Below are positions 1 through 5,827 of a DNA stretch of 11,269 bases, piece after piece; position 1 is the first letter of the stretch; each line of letters opens with the position of its first letter. Source of the stretch: Nanobdellota archaeon (GTDB taxonomy: Archaea > Nanobdellota > Nanobdellia > Woesearchaeales > JAUYGA01). The stretch covers positions 1 through 11,269 of the forward strand of contig JAUYGA010000067.1 in the NCBI GenBank assembly GCA_030690755.1. Direction: 5' to 3'. Both the position numbers and the translations under genes were made by a program. The notes below the pieces were generated by a model. The model had not been told where the DNA came from. It searched no databases and saw only the letters and a list, made by a program, of their open reading frames with translations.

Positions 1-36
1 TAATCCATTTTCTTTTTTTTTCATTAGTTTTTCCAT
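1..36 (-). CDS. N-terminal fragment of a leftward gene (partial)
   Basis: An ATG at 36 on the minus strand opens a reading frame that runs off the left edge (12 codons, beginning MEKLMKKKENGL). A GGGGTG ribosome-site-like run lies at 42-47, about five bases before the ATG, and a TATA-like TTTAAATA lies further upstream at 70-77. Too little protein is visible to name it. The start signals are the only support, so this could be a chance opening in AT-rich DNA. Confidence 0.4.
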   Translation of the reverse strand, partial: MEKLMKKKENGL

Positions 37-69
37 AAAAACACCCCAAAACACAGAAATATGCTTGAT

Positions 70-77
70 TATTTAAA
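70..77 (-). promoter_or_regulatory. Candidate TATA box for the partial leftward gene
   Basis: TTTAAATA on the minus strand is centred about 37 bases before the ATG at 36, which would give a leader of about 12 bases containing the GGGGTG site. AT-rich DNA makes chance matches common. Confidence 0.3.
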
Positions 78-125
78 GTGTAAACTAATTATGAACTTGA
101 ACACAGCAGAAAATAAAAAGAAATG

Positions 126-133
126 TTTTTAAA
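126..133 (+). promoter_or_regulatory. Candidate TATA box for the tRNA-Leu gene
   Basis: TTTTTAAA is centred about 40 bases before the tRNA 5' end, with a purine-rich stretch just upstream that could serve as a BRE. It would give a 5' leader of roughly 15 bases. Bases 168-170 of that leader take part in the first intron's splice-site helix, which agrees with transcription beginning upstream of them. Confidence 0.35.
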
Positions 134-178
134 CACAATCAAATCCAGTTTCTAAAGGATCAGACAATTTGTGAGGGT

Positions 179-211
179 CATTTCAAAGCTTAATTGTTTT
201 GGAGTCCTTAG
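179..211 (+). other. tRNA-Leu intron 1 (33 nt, position 8/9)
   Basis: A textbook BHB fixes the ends. The outer helix pairs 168-172 (TTTGT) with 213-217 (GCAAA). The central four pairs join 173-176 (GAGG) to 206-209 (CCTT). The three-base bulges are 177-179 and 210-212. The inner helix pairs 180-189 with 196-205 (ten pairs including wobbles). Cutting after the second base of each bulge gives exactly 178/179 and 211/212, the same junction the mature tRNA fold needs. Confidence 0.88.
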
Positions 212-243
212 AGCAAAGTCTGGTCAAATGCGCAGGACTTAAG

Positions 244-290
244 AGGCACCAAGCGCGAGCTTGCGCCTTGTTGTTGCAAAACAACAGGAT
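244..290 (+). other. tRNA-Leu intron 2 (47 nt, canonical position 37/38)
   Basis: The intron interrupts the anticodon loop after G37. It folds into two hairpins: 250-256 with 263-270 (one bulged C), and 270-275 with 280-285 closed by a GCAA loop. The splice-site structure is weaker than in the other two introns. The anticodon stem is the outer helix, but only three of the four central pairs form (238-240 with 286-288). The mature fold fixes the ends to within one base. Confidence 0.8.
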
Positions 291-314
291 ATCCTGTCTC
301 TTAGTGAGTTCGTG

Positions 315-346
315 ATTTAATTAGGGCATGCCTAATTTAACGAAAA
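315..346 (+). other. tRNA-Leu intron 3 (32 nt, T-stem, position 51/52)
   Basis: The BHB has a perfect central helix, TTCG (309-312) with CGAA (341-344). Its bulges are 313-315 and 345-347. The inner helix pairs 316-325 with 331-340 with one T-T mismatch and closes on a GCATG loop. Cutting after the second bulge base gives 314/315 and 346/347, which restores the T-stem GTGGG/CCCAT. The outer helix beyond the central pairs is poor. Confidence 0.85.
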
Positions 347-436
347 GGTTCGAATCCCATCCCTCACATCAATTATTAAGTAGGAACCCTTGGGATGAAT
401 AGAGACGAGGGGGCCTATTATTTTTATTCTAAAAAA

Positions 437-829
437 ATGAAAGCCTGCAAAATAACCGGCAAAGTAACCAGCGGAACAGGAAAAGGCGCTTACTATGTGA
501 ACAAGTACAAGAAACTGTTCCATAAAGAACTTGGATTTCTGCCTTATGAAGGAACCTTAAACCTGGAAGTTGATGAAACAGAACTTAAAAAATTCCTGAA
601 AAACATCAAGAAAATAACAATAGAAGAGTTCTCAGACAAAGAGGGAACTTTTGGAGCAGTGCATTGCTATCCTGCGAAGATTGAAAATCTCGAAAAAATC
701 AAATGCGCCATAGTCATCCCAGAAAAGACAAAACACAAAAGAAGCACAATAGAAGTGATATGTGAAAAGCATCTGAGGGAAGCTTTAAATATAAAAGATG
801 ATTCCAGGATAAACATAAGCAACCAATGA
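437..829 (+). CDS. ribK: CTP-dependent riboflavin kinase (DUF120 family)
   Basis: Archaeal RibK phosphorylates riboflavin to FMN using CTP. The protein has the family pattern in order: a start like KITGKVTSGTGKGAYYV, then GFLPYEGTLNLEV (the Thr and Asn of GTLNL are the metal/nucleotide-binding residues in this family), GTFGAVHCYPAKI, CAIVIPEKTKH, and a C-terminal LREALNIKDDS segment. The frame opens at 395, but the family normally begins at the strand matching ATG 437, so I chose 437 (130 residues). A T-rich stretch at 415-430 before 437 looks non-coding. Neither start has a good ribosome site. The protein is a single domain without the N-terminal helix-turn-helix some archaea fuse to it. It lies 16 bases before the transporter gene, probably in one operon. 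Confidence 0.9.
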   Translation: MKACKITGKVTSGTGKGAYYVNKYKKLFHKELGFLPYEGTLNLEVDETELKKFLKNIKKITIEEFSDKEGTFGAVHCYPAKIENLEKIKCAIVIPEKTKHKRSTIEVICEKHLREALNIKDDSRINISNQ

Positions 830-833
830 AACA

Positions 834-838
834 GGGGG
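834..838 (+). promoter_or_regulatory. Ribosome binding site that supports a TTG start
   Basis: GGGGG sits seven bases upstream of TTG 846. Similar G-runs precede Alba and FtsZ in this window. No other usable start codon follows before the second membrane helix. Confidence 0.6.
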
Positions 839-845
839 AATCGAA

Positions 846-1823
846 TTGGCCAACAAAAACAAGAATCCATACACTTTAGGAATTCTCGCAATATGCATAG
901 CCGCAGCGCTATGGGGCATAGACCAAGTAGTTATCAGGCCAAACCTTTTTCACATTGAAAATGTTGCAACAATTGTTTTTATCGAACACCTTATTGGATT
1001 CATAATTATGAGTTTCTTCTGTATTCAAGGCATTAAGGAGATTAAAAAACTAAAGCTGAGCGACTGGGCAACATTCCTATGGATAAGTGTTTTTGGCGGC
1101 GCAATCGGAACAATGGCAATTGTCAAAGCGCTGATGATTGTGCAGTTCAACCCTGTTTCAATAGTCGCATTGCTTCAGAAATTACAACCAATATTTGCAA
1201 TAGTAGTCGCAATGATTCTCCTCAAAGAAATGCCAAAAAAATCATTCTATATATGGGCGTTAGTTGCGCTCATCGGCAGCTACTTTGTGACATTCGGCTT
1301 CTCAAGACCAGACATAAGCTTAAGCAACAATGTCTTTGTCGCAGCATTATATGCTCTGCTGGCAGCATTTGCATTTGGTTCATCAACATCATTCGGAAAG
1401 CACGCGCTCAAGAAAGTCAGCTTCAAGACAGCAGCATACATAAGATTCGGAATGACAACAATAATAACATTTATCATCATACTTTTGACAGGAAGCCTCA
1501 CCTATTTCAGCAGGATAACCTCAAAAGACATGCTATTTTTTATCATAATCGCTTTGACATCAGGAAGCGTTGCAATGTTCATCTACTACTACGGCCTGAA
1601 AAAAGTCCCGGCAACTATAGCAACATTCTGCGAACTTGCATATCCGATAACTGCAATACTCCTTGACTACATAATAAATGGAAAAGTCCTCTCAATGGGC
1701 CAATGGTTTGGCGCAATACTCATTGTCGGATCAGTCATAATAATAACAAGATCAAAAGTTGAAGTCAAAGAAGACAAGAAAATAGCTGCAAAAAAGGCAA
1801 ATAATAAAAGAAAAAAAAGATAG
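846..1823 (+). CDS. EamA/DMT-family ten-helix transporter, possible riboflavin importer
   Basis: About ten hydrophobic segments form two EamA repeats of five helices each, the standard DMT permease layout; the first begins near residue 9 and the last ends near residue 305. The short C-terminal tail is very lysine-rich (KKANNKRKKR end). The start is TTG: a GGGGG run at 834-838 lies seven bases before it, and the next in-frame Met is inside helix 2, so TTG is well supported. DMT proteins export or import metabolites, and the substrate cannot be read from sequence. The gene starts 16 bases after the riboflavin kinase, and the bacterial riboflavin importer RibN is itself an EamA-family protein, so a flavin substrate is a reasonable inference. 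Amino-acid or drug export remains possible. Confidence 0.85.
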   Translation: MANKNKNPYTLGILAICIAAALWGIDQVVIRPNLFHIENVATIVFIEHLIGFIIMSFFCIQGIKEIKKLKLSDWATFLWISVFGGAIGTMAIVKALMIVQFNPVSIVALLQKLQPIFAIVVAMILLKEMPKKSFYIWALVALIGSYFVTFGFSRPDISLSNNVFVAALYALLAAFAFGSSTSFGKHALKKVSFKTAAYIRFGMTTIITFIIILLTGSLTYFSRITSKDMLFFIIIALTSGSVAMFIYYYGLKKVPATIATFCELAYPITAILLDYIINGKVLSMGQWFGAILIVGSVIIITRSKVEVKEDKKIAAKKANNKRKKR

Positions 1824-1855
1824 AAAAATAAAGAAGACACAGCAAACAGAAGAAA

Positions 1856-2083
1856 ATGAATGAACACTACATCGAACTTAACGCTTTCTTAAAAAAATAT
1901 TTCTCAGCGCAGACAGGAGGCCAAGCCAAACATACGATAAGATCTTCAGAAGTTAAAGTCAACAGCGAGATAGAAACAAGAAACAAAAGAAAACTGCATT
2001 TCGGAGATATCGTTGAATACAAAGGCCAGCAAAGAAAAGTAGAACAAGATGACCTGAAGAAAACAAAAAACAAGGCAGAATAA
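1856..2083 (+). CDS. Small S4-domain RNA-binding protein, YaaA-like
   Basis: The 75-residue protein is essentially one S4 domain. It reads YIELNAFLKKY, then TGGQAKHTIRSSEVKVN, then NKRKLHFGDIVEY, which closely follows the bacterial YaaA/YbcJ pattern (a leading L..FLK helix, a GG.AK turn, V.VN..., RKL..GD.V). S4 domains bind structured RNA, usually rRNA or tRNA. The lysine-rich C-terminus (about residues 60-75) adds positive charge. It starts 33 bases after the transporter gene and is probably the last gene of that operon. No strong ribosome site is visible. Its RNA target is unknown. Confidence 0.75.
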   Translation: MNEHYIELNAFLKKYFSAQTGGQAKHTIRSSEVKVNSEIETRNKRKLHFGDIVEYKGQQRKVEQDDLKKTKNKAE

Positions 2084-2102
2084 AAAGTTATAACTGTTTG
2101 TT

Positions 2103-2660
2103 TCACTCTATTTTTTTGTATTTCATAATTTTATTTTTTATCTCATCATAGTGTTCTGAAAAAATAGCTTCAGGAATCGTATATCTTATTTCCCCACCAT
2201 TAGTCATGATAAAAACACTCTTTCCTTTATTTTCTGAAAAAATACCTAAGCGGTACATCTGTGAAAATGATTGTTTTTTTATTATCTTAGGATCCCAACC
2301 TGCCATCACTCCAACTCGTTCATATAAATTTGATATTTCTGACCAAGGAACTAAATCTGTTTTATTTCTTGAAATGAGTGCGATACCTCTCTCACTTACA
2401 CTTAATCCTGACGAAAGATAATCGAGTAACCTGTCTAACACCCATTTTGTTAAATACCCTAAGAACGCAATTATTAAAACTACCACAATCAAAGGAAATA
2501 TCAACCCTGCATTTATTCCACTTTGCCTAATTAATTTTATGAGATTATAAATTAACAACCCTGCCAAAAAAACAAGACTGCAGATAATCAAAACAAAAAT
2601 AGCTGCTTCTAATTTACCCTCTGATTTAAAAGACCTTTTATAAACTGAATCACCTTCCAT
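2103..2660 (-). CDS. Two-helix membrane protein with soluble C-terminal domain
   Basis: I do not recognise a named family. The protein (185 residues) has a charged N-terminus, two hydrophobic helices (about residues 18-42 and 52-73), and a soluble domain from about residue 85 on. That domain has alternating strands, a VPWSEISNLYE segment and a C-terminal helix. The pattern resembles bacterial PH-like membrane proteins, in which a W..I strand follows a self-describing strand, but this is a guess. I chose ATG 2660 over the adjacent GTG because a TATA box at 2683-2690 is spaced for a leaderless transcript beginning at that ATG. It converges on the riboflavin/S4 operon with a 19-base gap. Confidence 0.75.
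   Translation of the reverse strand: MEGDSVYKRSFKSEGKLEAAIFVLIICSLVFLAGLLIYNLIKLIRQSGINAGLIFPLIVVVLIIAFLGYLTKWVLDRLLDYLSSGLSVSERGIALISRNKTDLVPWSEISNLYERVGVMAGWDPKIIKKQSFSQMYRLGIFSENKGKSVFIMTNGGEIRYTIPEAIFSEHYDEIKNKIMKYKKIE
2106..2137 (+). terminator. T-rich terminator shared by converging genes
   Basis: Two T-tracts, a run of seven near 2111 and another near 2132, follow the end of the S4 gene with no hairpin, the usual archaeal oligo-T form. They lie inside the 3' end of the converging membrane-protein gene. Confidence 0.4.
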
Positions 2661-2682
2661 CACATCTTAACATTTTTCGCAT

Positions 2683-2690
2683 TATTTAAA
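2683..2690 (-). promoter_or_regulatory. TATA box for a probable leaderless transcript
   Basis: TTTAAATA on the minus strand is centred about 26 bases from ATG 2660, the distance expected between an archaeal TATA box and its start site. No ribosome-site motif lies between them, which fits leaderless translation. Confidence 0.55.
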
Positions 2691-2723
2691 TTTTTCTTAA
2701 ACACTTTAAAAAAACAACCATTC

Positions 2724-3824
2724 TCAAAACTCACTCAGCATCATCTGCCTTTTGCCGTCAACCTCTATAAACTGCTTTGCCTTTTCTATGCTCGCGCCAA
2801 GCTTGTAAAGCTGCTCATACTTCCTGATTCTGCCAGACAGATACCTTTCTTTTGTTATCTTACCGGCAGTTTTCGGGCCAATGCCAGGAATCCTGATTAA
2901 CTCTTCATAGCTTGCTTCATTAATGTCAACTGGCCCATCAAAAGTCTTCTTTGCCAAAGCAAGCTTAGGATCCTCTTTTGGCAGCATCCCATTATCCATT
3001 ATTGTATCAAATTCTTTCATGCCAAAACCATAGACCCTGTTCAAAAAATCAACATTGTACAAGTGATTCTGCCGACTGAGAGGCTCTGCCTTATCATTCT
3101 CCAAAGGAGTTCCCTTAACAGGCCTAAAAGCAGAATAATAAACCCTCTTTAGTTTCATGTTAGAATATTCCCAATCGACCATCTTAAGGACATCTTTGTC
3201 TGTCGACATATTGTTTAAGATAAGTTGGGTTGTCTGGCCTGCGCTTAAGTTGAGTTTCGAAACCCATGACTGCCTCCTCAGAATATCTATCTTATAATCT
3301 TTGCACGACGATAATTCTGAAAGAACACCTTTGTTTGGAGCCTCTAAATTAATACTCATCCTGTCTGAATAAATCGATGCGCGCTTCACAAGCTCATAAG
3401 AGGTTCCAGGAAGCACTTTGAAATGGATGTACTGCTTAAAATGATATTTTTCTCGAAGCAAGCGAACGCTTTCAATCATTTTTTCAGTAACAGTATCAGC
3501 ATCGCCAGCTATGCCTAAACTAAGAAAAAGCCCAAAAACATCAAGCTTCTCATGCAACTGCATAAACAATTTAGCAAGCTCATCAGGCTCATAACTCGCA
3601 GTCTTTCCCTTGTTTGCGCAATCTTTTGAATTACCGCAATACTTGCAATCAAAAGAACACCGATTATCCATCAGGGTTTTGAATAAACGACAGGTCTTAT
3701 GCTCAGCCTTAGCATAATAAATCCCGCCAAGACCCTCTTTGACATTCACTTCGCACATTTTAGGGCCGCAACTATCATACTTACCAGAATTACTGAGGAT
3801 TTTTGCTTTTTCAAAAGTGTTCAT
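2724..3824 (-). CDS. Radical SAM protein with helix-hairpin-helix domain, putative DNA modification/repair
   Basis: With the start at 3824 (366 residues), the radical SAM cysteines are C56, C60 and C63 in CSFDCKYCGN, the CxxxCxxC loop that binds the 4Fe-4S cluster cleaving S-adenosylmethionine. A barrel-like region follows, with FGLFLSLGIAGDAD and YIHFKVLPGTS. A C-terminal ComEA-like helix-hairpin-helix (LIRIPGIGPKTAGKI, about 309-323) suggests nucleic-acid binding. This order matches the radical SAM family often encoded beside a uracil-DNA-glycosylase-like partner (TIGR03916 type). No partner lies in this window. An upstream in-frame ATG at 3854 exists, but the TATA box at 3855-3861 touches it. 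Transcription would then begin downstream near 3832, which favours 3824. Extra cysteines at 19, 24, 45 and 69 are visible. Substrate unknown. Confidence 0.85.
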   Translation of the reverse strand: MNTFEKAKILSNSGKYDSCGPKMCEVNVKEGLGGIYYAKAEHKTCRLFKTLMDNRCSFDCKYCGNSKDCANKGKTASYEPDELAKLFMQLHEKLDVFGLFLSLGIAGDADTVTEKMIESVRLLREKYHFKQYIHFKVLPGTSYELVKRASIYSDRMSINLEAPNKGVLSELSSCKDYKIDILRRQSWVSKLNLSAGQTTQLILNNMSTDKDVLKMVDWEYSNMKLKRVYYSAFRPVKGTPLENDKAEPLSRQNHLYNVDFLNRVYGFGMKEFDTIMDNGMLPKEDPKLALAKKTFDGPVDINEASYEELIRIPGIGPKTAGKITKERYLSGRIRKYEQLYKLGASIEKAKQFIEVDGKRQMMLSEF

Positions 3825-3854
3825 GCTGATCAAAAACCAAGAAGCAAAACCCAT

Positions 3855-3861
3855 TTATATA
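3855..3861 (-). promoter_or_regulatory. TATA box that decides the radical SAM start
   Basis: TATATAA on the minus strand is immediately next to the upstream ATG 3854 and about 34 bases from ATG 3824. With normal TATA spacing the transcript begins near 3832, past 3854, leaving a leader of under ten bases before 3824. Confidence 0.5.
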
Positions 3862-3896
3862 CTCTAACAAGGTGGTTGGCGGGTGAGGCGAGTGAG

Positions 3897-3918
3897 AAAA
3901 AGAACATAAAATAAAAAA
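3897..3918 (-). terminator. Oligo-T terminator of the two-gene unknown operon
   Basis: Just past the stop at 3925, the minus strand reads several T-runs (six Ts, then four, then five). There is no stable hairpin, as is usual for archaeal termination. It separates this operon from the radical SAM promoter. Confidence 0.45.
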
Positions 3919-3924
3919 CGACAA

Positions 3925-4386
3925 CTAACCATCTTGCGGAGCTAAAATTAATTTTTCCAGAAAACTTAGCTTATCTTCTTCTTTTTTCCCGCGCGGTTCT
4001 TGAGACTCGTAATGATAAAGACCTATTCGTCCTTTTTCAAAAAAGCCAATTCCTAAAATAATTCTGTCTCCTGGCATTAATTGGGATGAATGCTTATGCG
4101 GACGAACAAAATATTTATGTTTATATGCGTCAATTACTGAAAACCCATCTGATAACTGGAATTCATATTTACGACAACCCTCCCTTTTTTGATACATCAC
4201 ATTTTTTAGTACTATATTGAACTTAGATATTTCTTCACCCGCAGCATGCACCTCATAAATACTCGGAGAAACAAATGTAGGATATTTAAGTAAATTTCGT
4301 GGTAAGGGAGAGATTGGAGCGAGAAATACATAACTACCCCATTGTTTACGCACTATGCCCTGCACACGCTCTGTTATATCAATCAT
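3925..4386 (-). CDS. Unrecognised 153-residue protein, beta-rich
   Basis: I do not recognise this protein. It has no signal peptide or membrane helix and looks mostly beta: short alternating strands such as GSYVFLAPI, FNIVLKNVMY, KYEFQLSDGFSVIDAY and GDRIILGIGFF. A charged linker (EPRGKKEEDK) and a short terminal helix (LSFLEKLIL) follow. The strand pattern would suit an OB-like or small barrel fold, but this is not demonstrated. GAGGG at 4393-4397 lies six bases before the ATG. The gene starts 16 bases after the stop of the upstream gene and shares the same ribosome-site style, so the two are almost certainly co-expressed. Two cysteines or fewer and no obvious catalytic motif. Confidence 0.75.
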   Translation of the reverse strand: MIDITERVQGIVRKQWGSYVFLAPISPLPRNLLKYPTFVSPSIYEVHAAGEEISKFNIVLKNVMYQKREGCRKYEFQLSDGFSVIDAYKHKYFVRPHKHSSQLMPGDRIILGIGFFEKGRIGLYHYESQEPRGKKEEDKLSFLEKLILAPQDG

Positions 4387-4402
4387 AATAATCCCTCATA
4401 AA

Positions 4403-5356
4403 CTATTGCCTATAACTTTCTGCAACACAATCGAGAATATCTGCGATTTCATGAATCATTAATCTCTTTTCATCATACTTGAACAATAACGAATTGCTTA
4501 GTTTTATTTTACCAGCATCGCTGTCGCGAAAAAAGTCTACACGCATCACCTTATCTTTAGACGTAACATACTCAGAAATTTTTTCATTTTCTGACAGAAG
4601 AACAAACAAACCCTGCACGCCAGATAAGTCAACTGCTTTAAGAATATCGGCACAATTTTCTGTCTGCCCTTTTATTTCGCCCAGTGCTTTTTCAAGAGGC
4701 ACATAATCACCAACACAGTCCATGTGGCCCATTAGCTCAAACCAGTTATAACCTGAAACTGATGCTGCTTTTATGAATCTTGGCGCAATAGTTGCATAAT
4801 CCTGATTTGGAAAATCAGTTATGGCTGCGTTAAACGCAAGATAATCTATAGGTTGATAACCCAACATAGACAGGTCATTATCCTTGCTTGGTTCGGTTTC
4901 AAGAGAAAACACCATACTACCATTCACATAATCAGTAAGCTGCGCGCTAAGAAAACTTGAACGCGAAGCTAACAAAGTTGCAATATTTTCGAGAAAAATT
5001 CCGTCTGAACGCAGTTTTATTGCAGAATCTTGATTGAAAACAATATGATAATGCTGGTCAACAATTCCTTTTATGAAGTCAGGTATCCCTCCTTTATTTA
5101 TCCTTTCATAAACAGCAGCATATTTTGAATTTAATTTCCCTTCGCAGTTTTCCCAAGCAGCTGCGACTTGTTCCCAACCATGCAATTTATCTTCAAAACC
5201 TTTAGCGCCAGACACCATTGCTTTCAAGCCATCCAAATCAGGCATAGGATTAAGATGCTCTTTTATAAAATCAACACGCTTGCTATACTTGCTCATTTCA
5301 GCTGCAAGCGTTTTATTTAAACCGGCCCATTTGATTATTTCTTCTGAAACTTTCAT
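4403..5356 (-). CDS. Unrecognised 317-residue soluble protein
   Basis: I do not recognise this protein. The first third is helical and charged (EEIIKWAGLNKTLAAEMSK, KRVDFIKEHL). The middle has IVDQHYHIVFNQDS and LRSDGIFLENIATLL, and the last third includes LFVLLSENEKISEYV and RVDFFRDSDAGKIKL. No signal peptide, membrane segment or known catalytic motif is visible. The frame opens at ATG 5365, but GAGGG at 5366-5370 would touch that codon. It is nine bases before ATG 5356, so I chose 5356. It is the first gene of a two-gene operon with the 153-residue protein. A TATA-like TTAAATTTAT at 5379-5388 could drive it, although its spacing would make the transcript almost leaderless and omit the ribosome site. 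Confidence 0.75.
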   Translation of the reverse strand: MKVSEEIIKWAGLNKTLAAEMSKYSKRVDFIKEHLNPMPDLDGLKAMVSGAKGFEDKLHGWEQVAAAWENCEGKLNSKYAAVYERINKGGIPDFIKGIVDQHYHIVFNQDSAIKLRSDGIFLENIATLLASRSSFLSAQLTDYVNGSMVFSLETEPSKDNDLSMLGYQPIDYLAFNAAITDFPNQDYATIAPRFIKAASVSGYNWFELMGHMDCVGDYVPLEKALGEIKGQTENCADILKAVDLSGVQGLFVLLSENEKISEYVTSKDKVMRVDFFRDSDAGKIKLSNSLLFKYDEKRLMIHEIADILDCVAESYRQ

Positions 5357-5390
5357 GAATAACATCCCTCAAACAAACATAAATTTAAGG

Positions 5391-5409
5391 CTCAGAAATA
5401 GATTCTGAG
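5391..5409. repeat. Perfect inverted repeat, 7-bp arms
   Basis: CTCAGAA (5391-5397) and TTCTGAG (5403-5409) are exact reverse complements separated by five bases. The repeat lies just upstream of the TATA-like box of the unknown operon and downstream of Alba, so it could be an operator or a hairpin in the Alba 3' region. Confidence 0.55.
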
Positions 5410-5469
5410 GTAAAAACACCCCTTTGAAAAGCCTGAAAACCAAAAAGATAATGAAACAAAATAATGGAA

Positions 5470-5490
5470 TGAAATAATAAAATAAAAATC
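5470..5490 (-). terminator. T-rich terminator after Alba
   Basis: Directly after the Alba stop the minus strand reads a broken T-run (about ATTTTTATTTTATTATTTC) with no hairpin, the usual archaeal form. Some read-through into the downstream operon cannot be excluded. Confidence 0.45.
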
Positions 5491-5497
5491 TGCAAAC

Positions 5498-5776
5498 TTA
5501 TTTTTTGCCCAAAACAATCTCAATCGATGAAACCCTAACGTCTCGGCCTTCCTTATTTTGAAATTCTTCAGAGTTTATGGCTATGTTCTTAACTTCTATT
5601 TGTCCTTCCAAGAATCGTTTTGCCGCAACTTCAGAAACGTCAACTGCTCTAGAAATAAACTTTCCTCTTGCCTTAACAATGACTTCTTCTGCATTCTTTG
5701 TCGTGAACTGCATTACAACACCAGTTACATAATTCATAAAAGGTTTGTTGCCAATAAATATTGAGTTGTCTGCCAT
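5498..5776 (-). CDS. albA: Alba-family chromatin / nucleic-acid-binding protein
   Basis: Alba dimers coat DNA and RNA in archaea. The 92 residues follow the family closely: IFIGNKPFMNYVTGVVMQF at the start, then EEVIVKARGKFISRAVDVSE, KRFLEGQIEVKNIAI, and RVSSIEIVLGKK at the end. In the well-studied GKKP loop the first lysine (the acetylated position in Sulfolobus Alba) is Asn10 here, while Lys11 remains. GGGGG at about 5784-5788 lies seven bases before the ATG. The gene follows eS17 with a 51-base gap and is likely transcribed with it. Confidence 0.93.
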   Translation of the reverse strand: MADNSIFIGNKPFMNYVTGVVMQFTTKNAEEVIVKARGKFISRAVDVSEVAAKRFLEGQIEVKNIAINSEEFQNKEGRDVRVSSIEIVLGKK

Positions 5777-5827
5777 TAGTATACCCCCTGTTTTTTCTGT
5801 TTTAAGGCTTTAAAAAAATCAAAAACA

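Larger units (their letters stand above)
171..368 (+). tRNA. tRNA-Leu(UAA) interrupted by three introns
   Basis: The acceptor halves GTGAGGG (171-177) and CCCTCAC (361-367) pair perfectly and are followed by discriminator A368, as leucine tRNAs require; no CCA is encoded. Removing 179-211, 244-290 and 315-346 leaves an 86-nt type II tRNA. Its D-arm (213-231) contains GG at 222-223. Its anticodon stem is CAGGA/TCCTG with loop CTTAAGA and anticodon TAA at 240-242. It also has a long variable arm (about 297-311), a T-stem GTGGG/CCCAT and a T-loop TTCGAAT (349-355). The introns fall between tRNA positions 8/9, 37/38 and 51/52. The length and every arm fit archaeal tRNA-Leu only when all three introns are removed. 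A tRNA scanner without intron handling would probably miss this gene. Confidence 0.9.

Noticed and set aside
1079..1666. 195-residue open frame overlapping the transporter in another frame
   Set aside because: It lies wholly within the ten-helix transporter gene and its product has no coherent domain pattern.
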